From JAOSJL01 sp963704035 (lineage in GTDB: Bacteria; Actinomycetota; Acidimicrobiia; IMCC26256; JAOSJL01): DNA of 64,000 nt. The DNA lies in NCBI GenBank assembly GCA_963704035.1, contig CAVPGR010000004.1:434001-498000 (forward strand), written 5' to 3'. How positions within the stretch are numbered: position 1 is the stretch's first letter; every line of letters begins with the position of its first letter. The notes under the pieces are model-generated. The model was not told where the DNA came from, did no database searches, and saw nothing but the letters and a program-made list of their open reading frames with translations. This document shows, piece after piece, positions 25,969 through 35,072 of the stretch. Position numbers and translations under genes: made by a program.

Positions 25969-27390
25969 ATGGCGCATCGGCCGACCACCGAGGAGCTCGG
26001 CTTCTCCGACCGGATGACCGACACGGACGCGCTCCTGTGGAACATGGAGCGCGACCCCAAGCTGCGCAGCACGGTCACGGCGATCATGCTGCTCGACCGG
26101 AGCCCCGACTGGGACCGGGTCCTCGACCGAGCCGAGCGGCTGACACGCCTGCTGCCCCGCCTCCGGCAGCGTGTCGTGGAGCCACCCCGGGTTCTCGGCC
26201 CACCGCGCTACGAGACCGACCCCGACTTCGATCTCGCGTACCACCTGCGCCGCGTCTCGGCACCACCGCCCGGCGATTTCCGAACGGTGCTCGACTTCGC
26301 ACAGGCGTCCGCCATGTCCGGGCTCGACCACCACCGCCCGCTGTGGGAGTACACGCTGTTCGAAGGGCTGGAGGACGGCCGCGCCGCCTTCGTCCAGAAG
26401 GTGCACCACTCGATGGTCGACGGTGTCGGCGGCATGCAGCTCGCGCTCCTGACTGTCGACCAGGAGCGCAACCCGCCCATCGAAGATCCGATGCCCGAGG
26501 AGCCCGCGGCCGAGCGTTTCGGGCTGCTCGAGTTCGAACGCGACGCACTCGTTCGCTCGGCACACGCGTTGGTCGACACCACCGTGCACGCACCCGGCCT
26601 CCTCGGACAGGTTGCCGCAGGCCTTCGGAACCCCGTGCGCGCCGTGACCGACACGGGACGACTCGTCGCGTCGGCCGGCCGGCTCCTCAGCCCGGCACTG
26701 CGGACGCGCTCGCCGATCATGAGGTCGCGCAGCACCCGCTGGCGCTACTTCGCCCTCGAAGTTCCGCTCGACGACCTCAGGCGCGCCGCCAAGGCCGCCG
26801 ACGCCTCCCTCAACGACGCCTACGTAGCGGCGATCTGCGGCGGATTCGACCGCTATCACCGACGCCACGGACACCCGGTGCCGGAGCTGCGGATGACGAT
26901 GCCCATGAACTTGCGCGGTGACGACGAGCTGCTGGGCGGGAACCGCCTCACGACACTGCGCATGCTCGTCCCCACCGACGAACGCGACCCGGTCGCGCGC
27001 ATGGCACAGATCGGCGAAGTCAGTACGCGCACACAGCACGAGCCGGCCGTCGCTGTCACACCTACCATCGCCGGCCTCCTCAACAGGCTCCCCGAACGTG
27101 CCATGACGCTCGTGTTCGCGGGCATGTTCGAACACGTCGACTTTCTCGCCAGCAACGTGCCCGGGCTGCCGTCGCGCTGCTACACGGCCGGCGCGGAAGT
27201 CCTTCGTTGGTACGCCTTCGGACCCACGGAGGGCGCCGCCGTCAACCTCACCCTCATGTCGCACGGAGAGACGTGCTGCATCGGCGTGAACTGCGACGCG
27301 GCGGCCGTGCCCGATCCCGAGGTGCTCGCCGAGTGCTTCGACGAAGGCTTCGACGAGGTCCTGGCGCTCGGCAGTTCCGGGCAGTCGTAG
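25969..27390 (+). CDS. WS/DGAT-family O-acyltransferase (second copy)
   Basis: The 473-residue acyltransferase has the catalytic motif in KVHHSMVDGVGGMQL, the N-terminal MTDTDALLWNMERDPKLRSTVTAIMLLD and the late SNVPGLPSRCYTAGAEV. It belongs to the same family as the enzyme at 15.9-17.2 kb but is clearly diverged, so the two probably differ in acceptor alcohol. The ATG is chosen over a GTG six bases earlier because GAAGGA lies at ideal distance before it. A TAGAGT -10 candidate is at 25929. Confidence 0.92.
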   Translation: MAHRPTTEELGFSDRMTDTDALLWNMERDPKLRSTVTAIMLLDRSPDWDRVLDRAERLTRLLPRLRQRVVEPPRVLGPPRYETDPDFDLAYHLRRVSAPPPGDFRTVLDFAQASAMSGLDHHRPLWEYTLFEGLEDGRAAFVQKVHHSMVDGVGGMQLALLTVDQERNPPIEDPMPEEPAAERFGLLEFERDALVRSAHALVDTTVHAPGLLGQVAAGLRNPVRAVTDTGRLVASAGRLLSPALRTRSPIMRSRSTRWRYFALEVPLDDLRRAAKAADASLNDAYVAAICGGFDRYHRRHGHPVPELRMTMPMNLRGDDELLGGNRLTTLRMLVPTDERDPVARMAQIGEVSTRTQHEPAVAVTPTIAGLLNRLPERAMTLVFAGMFEHVDFLASNVPGLPSRCYTAGAEVLRWYAFGPTEGAAVNLTLMSHGETCCIGVNCDAAAVPDPEVLAECFDEGFDEVLALGSSGQS

Positions 27391-27447
27391 TCGCGCTTCG
27401 CCTCAGCGTCGACCTGCGCCACACCCACGTCGCCGGATCGTCGGCGT

Positions 27448-28110
27448 TCACGAATCCCGCTCCCGACCGGCGAGCTGGAAGTTCTCCCGCGCTTCGAGGG
27501 CCGCCGCGGCCCCCACGACCATCGCGGCCAGCGGATCCGACCACCACCAGCCCAACGTCGCGTCGAGCACGAGGGCGGCAAGCACCGATGCCGCAAGGCA
27601 CGCGTCGAGAAACGTCATCCGCGACTCGGCCGACAACGGCGTGTCGCCCAGATCGCGGCCGACCGCGGCTTTCGCCCGCGCCAATGCCAGCATGACGAGC
27701 ACCGTGACTGCCAGATAGACGATCCCGATCGGCGAGTCATCGGGTCGGGCGCCTGTCGCGAGCCGGGCGGACGCAGCCACCAGAAGGAAGGCGGCGAGTA
27801 GCGCGAACGCCGCGGCAACACGGCGCAGCGCCTGCGCGGGCGGGCGCCGTGCGGAACCCGCTCGATCCTGCCTGAGATGGCGGATGACCGCGACGGACGC
27901 CCAGATCTCGACCAGGGAGTCGAGGCCGAACGCGACCAACGCCAGCGAGCCTGCCGCGATCCCGAGACCGAGGGTGATGAAGACCTCGGCGGCGTTCCAG
28001 GCGATCGTCAGCCACTCGAGACGCACGGCACGCCGAAGGCCGAGGAACTCGGTCGACCCTTCAGCGGGGTTCACCTGATCACGCCGACGCTCACCAACGA
28101 GGACACCCAC
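27448..28110 (-). CDS. Cation diffusion facilitator-like transporter
   Basis: This 220-residue membrane protein has about six helices. Its second helix carries FGLDSLVEIWAS and a later one WWWSDPLAAMVVGAAAALEARE, with the Asp residues that bind divalent metal in cation diffusion facilitators. It lacks the usual long cytoplasmic C-terminal domain, as in the short actinobacterial cation transporters. The start may be GTG at 28110 or GTG at 28074 (MNPAEGSTEFLG). It converges with the acyltransferase gene and is divergent from the FGGY kinase. Confidence 0.82.
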   Translation of the reverse strand: MGVLVGERRRDQVNPAEGSTEFLGLRRAVRLEWLTIAWNAAEVFITLGLGIAAGSLALVAFGLDSLVEIWASVAVIRHLRQDRAGSARRPPAQALRRVAAAFALLAAFLLVAASARLATGARPDDSPIGIVYLAVTVLVMLALARAKAAVGRDLGDTPLSAESRMTFLDACLAASVLAALVLDATLGWWWSDPLAAMVVGAAAALEARENFQLAGRERDS

Positions 28111-28169
28111 TCGTTGATGCCCCGCTACGCTTCCCAGCGACCAGAGGGACGAACCGGGCAGGCTGCGCC

Positions 28170-29742
28170 GTGAAGAGCACGTACGTCCTCGCTATCGACC
28201 TCGGAACGGGTGGACCGAAGGTAGCGCTGGTCTCGACCGACGGCGACATCGTCGGCTGCGAGTTCGTCGAGACGACCCTAGAGCTCTTCCCGGGTGGTGG
28301 CGCAGAACAGGATCCTCTCGAGTGGTGGGAGGCGATCATCACCGGTGCCCGTCGCCTCCTCGACCAGGATCTGGTCCCCGTTGATCGCATCGTGGCGGTC
28401 GGTCTCACCGCACAGTGGTCCGGCACGGTAGCGGTGGACGGGGAAGGGAAACCGCTGGCGAACGCCGTCATCTGGATGGACACGCGCGGGAGTCGCTACA
28501 TCCCCGACGTCGCGGGTGGCAGGTTGGCGATCCAGGGCTACGACGTACGCCGACTTCCACGCTGGATTCGGCTCACCGGTGGCGCACCAGGGCGCGCGGG
28601 GAAGGACCCCACGGCGCACGTTCTCTATCTGAAGCACGAACGACCGGAGGTGTACGACGCGGCGGAGATGTTCCTGGAGCCGGTCGACTACCTCGGCTTC
28701 CGTCTCACCGGTCGAATGGCCGCGTCCTACGACTCGATCACCGCCCACTGGGTCACGGACAACCGGGATCTCACGAAAGTCGTCTACGACGACCAGCTCC
28801 TCGAATGGTCGGGTCTCGACCGGTTCCGCCTACCCGACCTGCTCCCCACGAACAGCGTTCTCGGCACTCTCGACGTCGACGTCGCCCGGGAGCTCGGGCT
28901 CGGGACCGATGTCCAGGTCGTGATCGGAACCGGCGACGTGCACTCCGCCGCAGTCGGCTCCGGTGCCGTCGGTGACTTCGAGGGCCATCTCTACATCGGC
29001 ACGTCGTCGTGGCTGACGTGTCACGTGCCGTACAAGCGCACCGACCTGTTGCACAGCATCGCCACAATCCCGTCGGCCATCCCGGGCCGGTACCTCGTGG
29101 CCGATGAACAGGAGAGCGCCGGAGCGTGCCTGACCTTCCTGCCGCGACAACGTGTTCTTCGCCGATGACGAGCTCGCCACGGATCGCCCCGACAATGCCT
29201 ACGCCGCGTTCGACCGAGTCGCCGAACAGGCGCCGGTCGGGAGCGACAAGGTCATCTTCACGCCATGGCTCCACGGGGAACGCACTCCGGTGGAGGATGC
29301 CGACGTGCGAGGCGCGTTCTTCAACCTCTCCCTGCGGACGACACGCGCACATCTCGTGCGGGCGGTTCTCGAAGGCGTGGCCTACAACTCGCGCTGGCTT
29401 CTCGAGTCTGTCGAGAAGCTCACCAAGCGACGTCTCGATCCGATCAACTTCGTCGGCGGCGGTGCCAACTCAGCGCTGTGGGCGCAGATCCACGCCGACG
29501 TCCTGGGCCGTACGATCCGTCAGGTCGAGGATCCCATCCAGGCCAACGTCCGCGGTGCGGGGTTCCTGGCTGCGATGGCGCTCGGGCACCTGAGCGTCGA
29601 CGACATACCGGCCCGGGTTCCGATTCGCGCCACGTTCAGGCCCGACGGTCGGCACTACGCGCTCTACGACGAGCTCTTCGACGAGTTCACGAACCTCTAC
29701 AAGCAGAACAAGAAGACCCACCGGCGCCTCAATCGGCGTTGA
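28170..29742 (+). pseudogene. FGGY carbohydrate kinase, +1 frameshift
   Basis: The N-terminal part (324 residues, YVLAIDLGTGGPKVALVS, GLTAQWSGTVAV, YIGTSSWLTCHV) and the C-terminal part (FTPWLHGERTPVEDADVRGAFFNL, INFVGGGANSALWAQIHADVLG) are both well conserved but lie in frames offset by +1. They join at ACLTFL, then RDNVFFADDEL, if one C is removed near 29142. The repaired protein is 523 residues, normal for the family (xylulokinase/glycerol kinase-like). Either this is a sequencing error or the gene is inactive. It starts with GTG and leads a tightly spaced six-gene operon. Confidence 0.85.
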
Positions 29743-29784
29743 GCACACAGCACATCCTTCGACAACAAACACGGGAGAACACTG

Positions 29785-31195
29785 ATGGAAGCGAGCGATC
29801 TGGACGTCGTCCTGGAGATCCTGGAGGGCTCGCTCAAGCCCTACCGGGAAGAGTTCCCGACGTACTCGAAGCTGCCTGATCACGGGCGGGATCGTGCCGA
29901 CGTCCTCGAGGAGATGCGAGCGCTCGCGAAGCGCGAACGGGCCTCGTGGCAGGAGGGCCACGTGTCGGGCGCCGTCTACCACGGTGACGACAGCCACATC
30001 GACTACCTCAACGAGGTGTACGCGCTCAGTTCGCAGGTCAATCCGCTGCACGCCGATCTCTGGCCGAGTGGGAGCAAGTACGAGGCCGAGATCGCGGCGA
30101 TGACGGGTGCGATGCTCGGTGGCGGGACCTCCGGGGCCGAGGATGTGTGCGGAACGGTGACGTCCGGCGGCACCGAGAGCATCCTCCTCGCGATGCTCGC
30201 CTACCGCGACCGGGCGCGCGGCGAGAACGGGATTCAGAACCCGCACATCGTGGCGCCGTCGACGGCACATGCGGCTTTCGACAAAGCATCCCGCTATTTC
30301 GACATCGGACTGACCCGCGTCCCGGTCGGGAGTGACCACCGAGCCGACGTGGCCGCCACGGAAGCGGCGATCACCGACGACACCGTCGCGATCGTCGGCT
30401 CTGCGCCGAACTTCCCGCACGGGTTGGTCGATCCGATCGAGGAGCTGTCGGAACTGGCCCGCTCCCGGGGGATCGGATTCCACACCGACGCCTGCCTGGG
30501 CGGGTTCGTGCTGCCGTGGGCCGAGAAGCTCGGCGCAGACGTGCCGCCGTTCGACTTCCGGCTCCCGGGAGTGACCTCGATGTCGGCCGACACCCACAAG
30601 TTCGGCTACGCGGCCAAGGGCACGTCGGTGGTTCTGTACCGCGACCGTGAACTCCGACGGCACCAGTACTTCCGTACGGCCGAGTGGTCGGGCGGCCTCT
30701 ACTACTCCCCCACCATCGCAGGCAGTAGGCCGGGTGCACTGTCGGCCGAGTGCTGGGCCGCCATGGTCGCGACCGGTGAGGACGGCTATCTCGCCGCGAC
30801 CCGCCGCGATTCTGGATGCCGCCGCGACCATCCGCGCCGGCATCGACCAGATCCCCGACGTGGAGGTCATCGGCAACCCGCTGTGGGTGATCGCCTTCCG
30901 TTCGGAGTCACTCGACATCTACCGCGTGATGGACCACATGAGCGAGCGGGGGTGGAACCTCAACGGGCTCCAGCTCCCCCCCGCTGTACACATCTGCGTG
31001 ACGCTCCGTCACACGCAGGCCGGTGTTCCGCAGCGTTTCGTGGAGGACCTGGAGGCGTCGGTCGCCGAAGCACGGGGCGAACCCGACACGAGCGGCGCGA
31101 TGGCGCCTGTGTACGGAATGGCCGAGCGCCTCGACACCCGCGGAACCGTCGAGGAGCTGCTCGAGCGCTACACCGACCTGCTCTTCAAGGTCTGA
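29785..31195 (+). pseudogene. PLP-dependent decarboxylase, sphingosine-1-phosphate-lyase-like, +1 frameshift
   Basis: Fold-type I PLP enzyme of the glutamate/tyrosine decarboxylase-sphingosine-phosphate lyase group. VTSGGTESILLAMLAYRDRAR binds the cofactor phosphate, HTDACLGGFVLPW holds the PLP-ring Asp, and SADTHKFGYAAKG carries the Schiff-base Lys near residue 272. The frame breaks near 30805: GYLAATR is followed by an extra C, after which AILDAAATIRAGIDQIP continues in +1 frame to YTDLLFKV. Removing one base gives 469 residues, the expected length. Substrate could be a long-chain base phosphate or another amine. It lies 42 bases after the kinase and 6 before the SDR. Confidence 0.85.
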
Positions 31196-31201
31196 GCTGC
31201 G

Positions 31202-32011
31202 ATGACGCGGGTGGCGGGCGCGCACGCGATCGTGACGGGGGGTTCGAGCGGTATCGGACTCTCCACGGCCCGGCTGTTCGTGGCGCGCGGCGCCCGTGTC
31301 TCCCTGATCGCACGGCGTCGTGAACAGCTGGAAGCGGCTGTGGCAGATCTGACGACAACAGAAGGCAGCGTCGCTTTCGCAACCGCCGACGTCGCCGATG
31401 CCGACGCGCTGAGGGCCGCAATAGGCGACGCGACAGGCGAGATGGGTCCGTGCGACATCCTCGTCACGTCTGCGGGGGCGTCCCGCCCCGGTCACTTCGA
31501 ACAGCTCGACGACGCCACGTTCCGCCGGCTCATGGAGGTCAACTACTTCGGGACGCTCCACACGATCCGGGCGGTGGTTCCGTCGATGGTGGAGCGCGGG
31601 AGCGGGAGCGTCGTCGGGGTCTCCTCTGCGGCGGGCCTGATCGGTGTGTTCGGCTTCACCGCCTACGCACCGACGAAGTTCGCTGTGCGGGGCCTCCTCG
31701 AATCCCTGCGCGGTGAACTGGCTCCTCACGGAGTCCAGGTGGGCTGCGTGTACCCGCCCGACGTCGACACCCCGATGCTCGCCGACGAGGAGCCCTTCAA
31801 GCCGGAGGAAACCAAGGCCATCTCGGGGACGATCAAGCCGATCTCTGCCGATCAGGTCGCCCGCGCCATTCTGCGTGGCATCGAGCGGCGAACGTTCTCG
31901 ATCGCGCCTGACTGGCGGACCCGTCTGCTGGCGAGAACCGCGGGCCTGGTGCCCGAGGCGTTCGCGATGGGGTTCGACCGTACGGTGCGTCGAGCCCACG
32001 CGAGGCGTTGA
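31202..32011 (+). CDS. SDR resembling 3-ketodihydrosphingosine reductase
   Basis: The 269-residue SDR starts AIVTGGSSGIGLSTARLFVARGARV (NADP-type glycine motif) and has the catalytic YAPTKFAV. After this it has VGCVYPPDVDTPMLADEEPFKPEETKAIS, a region typical of eukaryotic KDSR/TSC10 and bacterial ketosphinganine reductase homologues, including the run of Glu/Lys. This resemblance fits its position right after a sphingosine-phosphate-lyase-like gene. It may also act on other 3-keto lipids. It starts six bases after the preceding stop. Confidence 0.83.
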   Translation: MTRVAGAHAIVTGGSSGIGLSTARLFVARGARVSLIARRREQLEAAVADLTTTEGSVAFATADVADADALRAAIGDATGEMGPCDILVTSAGASRPGHFEQLDDATFRRLMEVNYFGTLHTIRAVVPSMVERGSGSVVGVSSAAGLIGVFGFTAYAPTKFAVRGLLESLRGELAPHGVQVGCVYPPDVDTPMLADEEPFKPEETKAISGTIKPISADQVARAILRGIERRTFSIAPDWRTRLLARTAGLVPEAFAMGFDRTVRRAHARR

Positions 32012-32051
32012 GGATCGGTAGCGTCTGCAAACCCGACGGAGGATCCACGAC

Positions 32052-32828
32052 ATGGGACGGCTCGACGACAAGGTGGCGATCGTCACCGGTGCCGGTGGCG
32101 GCATCGGCGGCACGATGGCGAAGCTCTTCGCCGACGAGGGCGCCCGGGTCGTCGTGGCCGACGCCGCCGAGAAGGCCGGACAGACGACGGTCGATGAGAT
32201 CGAGGCAGCCGGCGGAGACGCAGCCTTCGTCGGTGGGGACGTATCCGATGCCGCACAGGTCGAAGCCATGGTGCGCTTCGCGGTCGACACCTACGGCGGT
32301 CTCCACGTGTTGTGCAACAACGCGGGAATCTTCCCGGCCGACGACGGCGGAACGGTGGAAACCCCCGAGGGCACCTGGGACAAGGTGATCGCGGTCAACC
32401 TCAAGGGTGTGTGGCTCGGCTGCAAGTACGGGATTCCGGCACTTCTCGATTCGGGCGGTGGCGCGATCGTCAACACGGCCTCGTTCGTCGCGCTGATGGG
32501 AGCGGCCACGCCCCAAATCGCCTACACCGCGAGCAAGGGGGGTGTGCTCTCGATGACCCGCGAGGTGGCGGTCGAGTACGCACGACGCGGAATTCGGGCC
32601 AACGCGCTCTGCCCGGGCCCGATCGAAACACCACTGCTGACCGAGCTCATGGCCGACCCTGCGCGGCGCGAACGTCGTCTCACCCACATCCCGATCGGGC
32701 GCCTCGGGCAGGCCGACGAGATCGCACGGGCCGCACTGTGGTTGGCGTCGGACGAGTCGTCGCTCATGACCGGTGCCGCGCTCGTCGCCGACGGTGGCAT
32801 CACCGCCGCGTACACGACCCCGGAATAG
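32052..32828 (+). CDS. SDR-family oxidoreductase
   Basis: The 258-residue classical SDR has AIVTGAGGGIGGTMAKLF, CNNAGIF, the Ser-Tyr-Lys active site in NTASFVALMG...AYTASKGG and the C-terminal DGGIT. The Asp in VVVADAAEKAG after the second strand suggests NAD preference. It is 40 bases after the KDSR-like gene and 13 before the glutamine-synthetase-like gene, so it is an operon member. It may oxidise an alcohol made by the neighbouring enzymes; the substrate is unknown. Confidence 0.9.
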   Translation: MGRLDDKVAIVTGAGGGIGGTMAKLFADEGARVVVADAAEKAGQTTVDEIEAAGGDAAFVGGDVSDAAQVEAMVRFAVDTYGGLHVLCNNAGIFPADDGGTVETPEGTWDKVIAVNLKGVWLGCKYGIPALLDSGGGAIVNTASFVALMGAATPQIAYTASKGGVLSMTREVAVEYARRGIRANALCPGPIETPLLTELMADPARRERRLTHIPIGRLGQADEIARAALWLASDESSLMTGAALVADGGITAAYTTPE

Positions 32829-32841
32829 GGAGCGACTGCCG

Positions 32842-34209
32842 ATGTTGGATGTCGAGCAGTGCTCGGAGCTCATCCGCTCGGGTGACATCGACACGGTGCT
32901 GGTGGCGTTCCCCGACCTTCAGGGCCGCCTCATGGGCAAACGGGTCACGGGGCACTTCTTCCTCGACGAGGTGCTCGATGGCGACGGCGGAATCCACGCC
33001 TGCGACTACCTCCTCGCCGTCGACGTGGAGATGACACCACTCCCCGGATACCGGTTCACGAGTTGGGACACGGGATATGGCGACTGCAAGGCGGTACCCG
33101 ATCTCGCGACGCTGCGCACGATCCCGTGGTTGGAGAAGACGGCGCTCGTGCTCTGCGACCTGGTCGACGAGGACGGCGCCGGGCCGATCGAGGTGTCACC
33201 CCGCAGGATCCTCCGGCGACAGATCGAGCGTGCAGCCGAGCGCGGCTTCACGGTCAAGATCGGCTCGGAACTCGAGTTCTACCTCTTCGAGGAGTCCTAC
33301 GAGGAGGCCGCAACGAAGGGCTACTCGGGGCTCACGCCTCACGCGAGCTACATCGAGGACTACCACATCCTCCAGACCACCAAGGACGAGTACCTGATCC
33401 GCCAGATTCGCAACGGCATGGACGGCGCCGGCGTACCCGTCGAGTTCTCGAAGGGCGAAGCGGGACGCGGCCAGCACGAGATCAACCTGGTGTACGCGGA
33501 CGCTCTCGAGATGGCCGACCGCCACACCATCTACAAGAACGGGGCGAAGGAGATCGCTGCACTCAACGACCGCGCCGTCAGCTTCATGGCGAAGTGGTCG
33601 ATGGCCGAGGGCGGATCCTCGTGCCACGTGCACTCGAGCCTGTGGGACGCGGCGGGTGAGCGGTCGCTGACGTGGGACGACGACGCGTCCGACCACATGA
33701 GCGAGCCGTACCGTCATTACCTCGGTGGACTGCTCGCGACCACACGCGAGCTCACCTGGATGTACGCCCCCTACGTGAACTCCTACAAGCGGTTCCAGCC
33801 CGACTCGTGGGCACCGACCGCCGTCGTGTGGGCGCGCGACAACCGCACCTGCGGGTACCGCACCGTGGGTCACGGGCCGTCGTTCAGAGTCGAGTCGCGG
33901 ATACCGGGCGCTGACTGCAATCCCTATCTCGCCTTCGCGGCGACGATCGCCGCCGGCCTGCACGGGATCGAGAACAGGATCGAGCCCGGCTCCGCGTTCG
34001 AGGGCAACGCCTACGAGGCAACCGACGTGGCTCGGCTTCCGACGACACTGGCCGTGGCGGCCGACGAGCTCGCGGGGAGCGACATGGCCGTCGCGGCCTT
34101 CGGCGACGACGTCCACCATCACCTCGTGAACACCGCCCGTCAGGAGTGGGCCTCCTCCAACCGGGCGGTCACCGACTGGGAGCTCGCCCGCTACTTCGAA
34201 CGGATGTGA
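32842..34209 (+). CDS. Glutamine-synthetase-like gamma-glutamyl-amine ligase
   Basis: This 455-residue protein of the glutamine synthetase family joins glutamate to an amine with ATP. It shows VAFPDLQGRLMGKRVTG, the Glu ligands in KIGSELEFYLFEE, GEAGRGQHEINL, MAEGGSSCHVHSSLWD, and SFRVESRIPGADCNPYLAFAATIAAG. It resembles GlnA3/GlnA4/PuuA-type enzymes (gamma-glutamylpolyamine or gamma-glutamylethanolamide synthetases) rather than housekeeping GlnA. A PuuD-like hydrolase gene follows 14 bases on, which supports a gamma-glutamyl-amine pathway. The preceding lyase-like enzyme, if it forms phosphoethanolamine, would connect to ethanolamine; that link is inference. Confidence 0.88.
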   Translation: MLDVEQCSELIRSGDIDTVLVAFPDLQGRLMGKRVTGHFFLDEVLDGDGGIHACDYLLAVDVEMTPLPGYRFTSWDTGYGDCKAVPDLATLRTIPWLEKTALVLCDLVDEDGAGPIEVSPRRILRRQIERAAERGFTVKIGSELEFYLFEESYEEAATKGYSGLTPHASYIEDYHILQTTKDEYLIRQIRNGMDGAGVPVEFSKGEAGRGQHEINLVYADALEMADRHTIYKNGAKEIAALNDRAVSFMAKWSMAEGGSSCHVHSSLWDAAGERSLTWDDDASDHMSEPYRHYLGGLLATTRELTWMYAPYVNSYKRFQPDSWAPTAVVWARDNRTCGYRTVGHGPSFRVESRIPGADCNPYLAFAATIAAGLHGIENRIEPGSAFEGNAYEATDVARLPTTLAVAADELAGSDMAVAAFGDDVHHHLVNTARQEWASSNRAVTDWELARYFERM

Positions 34210-34223
34210 GGGACACCGACGCG

Positions 34224-34955
34224 ATGCGCCCACTCATCGCCGTCACCGGGAGGCGGCTCCCCATCGGAAAGGTCGAGGGTTGGCGCGAACCGGCGTGCGC
34301 GACGCCCACCTACTACCTCGAAGCGCTCCACCGCGCGGGGGCACAGGGTGCGGTTCTTCTTCCGGTCCCGCTGGACGCCGACGGGGCCGCCGAGGTGCTG
34401 GAGCGTTTCGACGGCCTCCTGCTCACCGGTGGCGACGACCTCGACCCGGCCACGTACGGCCAGGAGCCCCATCCGGAGCTCCTCCCCGTCGACACGGACG
34501 CCGACGCGTTCGAGATCGCCCTGATCCGAGCCGCCATCGAGCACGAGGTGCCCACACTCGCCATCTGCCGCGGAATCCAGGTTCTCAACGTCGCACTCGG
34601 AGGGTCGCTCGACCAGCACATCACGGGACGGGACGGGTTGATCAACCACGGCGTCCCCCACGTCGGGGGCGCCATGCACGACGTCCGCGTCGAGCCGGAG
34701 TCGAAGCTGGCGGAAGCCATGGAGGTGCTCTCCCCCGCGTGCCACTCGCATCACCACCAGGCGCTCGACCGCCTCGGTGAGGGCCTCCGACCCGTGGCCT
34801 GGGCCGAGGACGGGATCGTCGAAGGACTCGAGCTCGAGGACGGCTGGATCGTGGGCGTGCAGTGGCATCCCGAGGACACAGCGGCGGACGACCCCGACCA
34901 GCAACGACTCTTCATGTCATTCGTCGAGCGCGCGGCCGGCCTGGTACGCGCTTGA
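34224..34955 (+). CDS. PuuD-like gamma-glutamyl hydrolase (class I glutamine amidotransferase-like)
   Basis: The 243-residue peptidase C26 family protein removes glutamate from gamma-glutamylated amines or acids. It shows LLTGGDDLDPATYGQEPH, the nucleophile Cys in LAICRGIQVLNVALGGSLDQHI, CHSHHHQAL and the catalytic His-x-Glu in VGVQWHPEDTA. The ATG chosen lies 14 bases after the ligase stop. Ligase plus hydrolase is the core of the Puu-type pathway; two FAD oxidases of PuuB type lie elsewhere in the window (53.5 and 59 kb). It is the last gene of the operon. Confidence 0.92.
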   Translation: MRPLIAVTGRRLPIGKVEGWREPACATPTYYLEALHRAGAQGAVLLPVPLDADGAAEVLERFDGLLLTGGDDLDPATYGQEPHPELLPVDTDADAFEIALIRAAIEHEVPTLAICRGIQVLNVALGGSLDQHITGRDGLINHGVPHVGGAMHDVRVEPESKLAEAMEVLSPACHSHHHQALDRLGEGLRPVAWAEDGIVEGLELEDGWIVGVQWHPEDTAADDPDQQRLFMSFVERAAGLVRA

Positions 34956-35072
34956 CGGACTCCACCCTCCGGGTTGGGCCATCCGGCCCTATCCCGTGAA
35001 CGGATGTGCCCGTAGCGTCCGAGATGAATTGCAGCCCCCATGAGTTCGGGGCGTGGAGCAGGGGAGGTCCCC

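Noticed and set aside
28170..31195. Programmed +1 frameshifting in the kinase and decarboxylase
   Set aside because: Neither site has a rare codon or stop at the slip position, nor a stimulatory structure that I can see, and these families are not known for recoding. An extra base is the simpler explanation.
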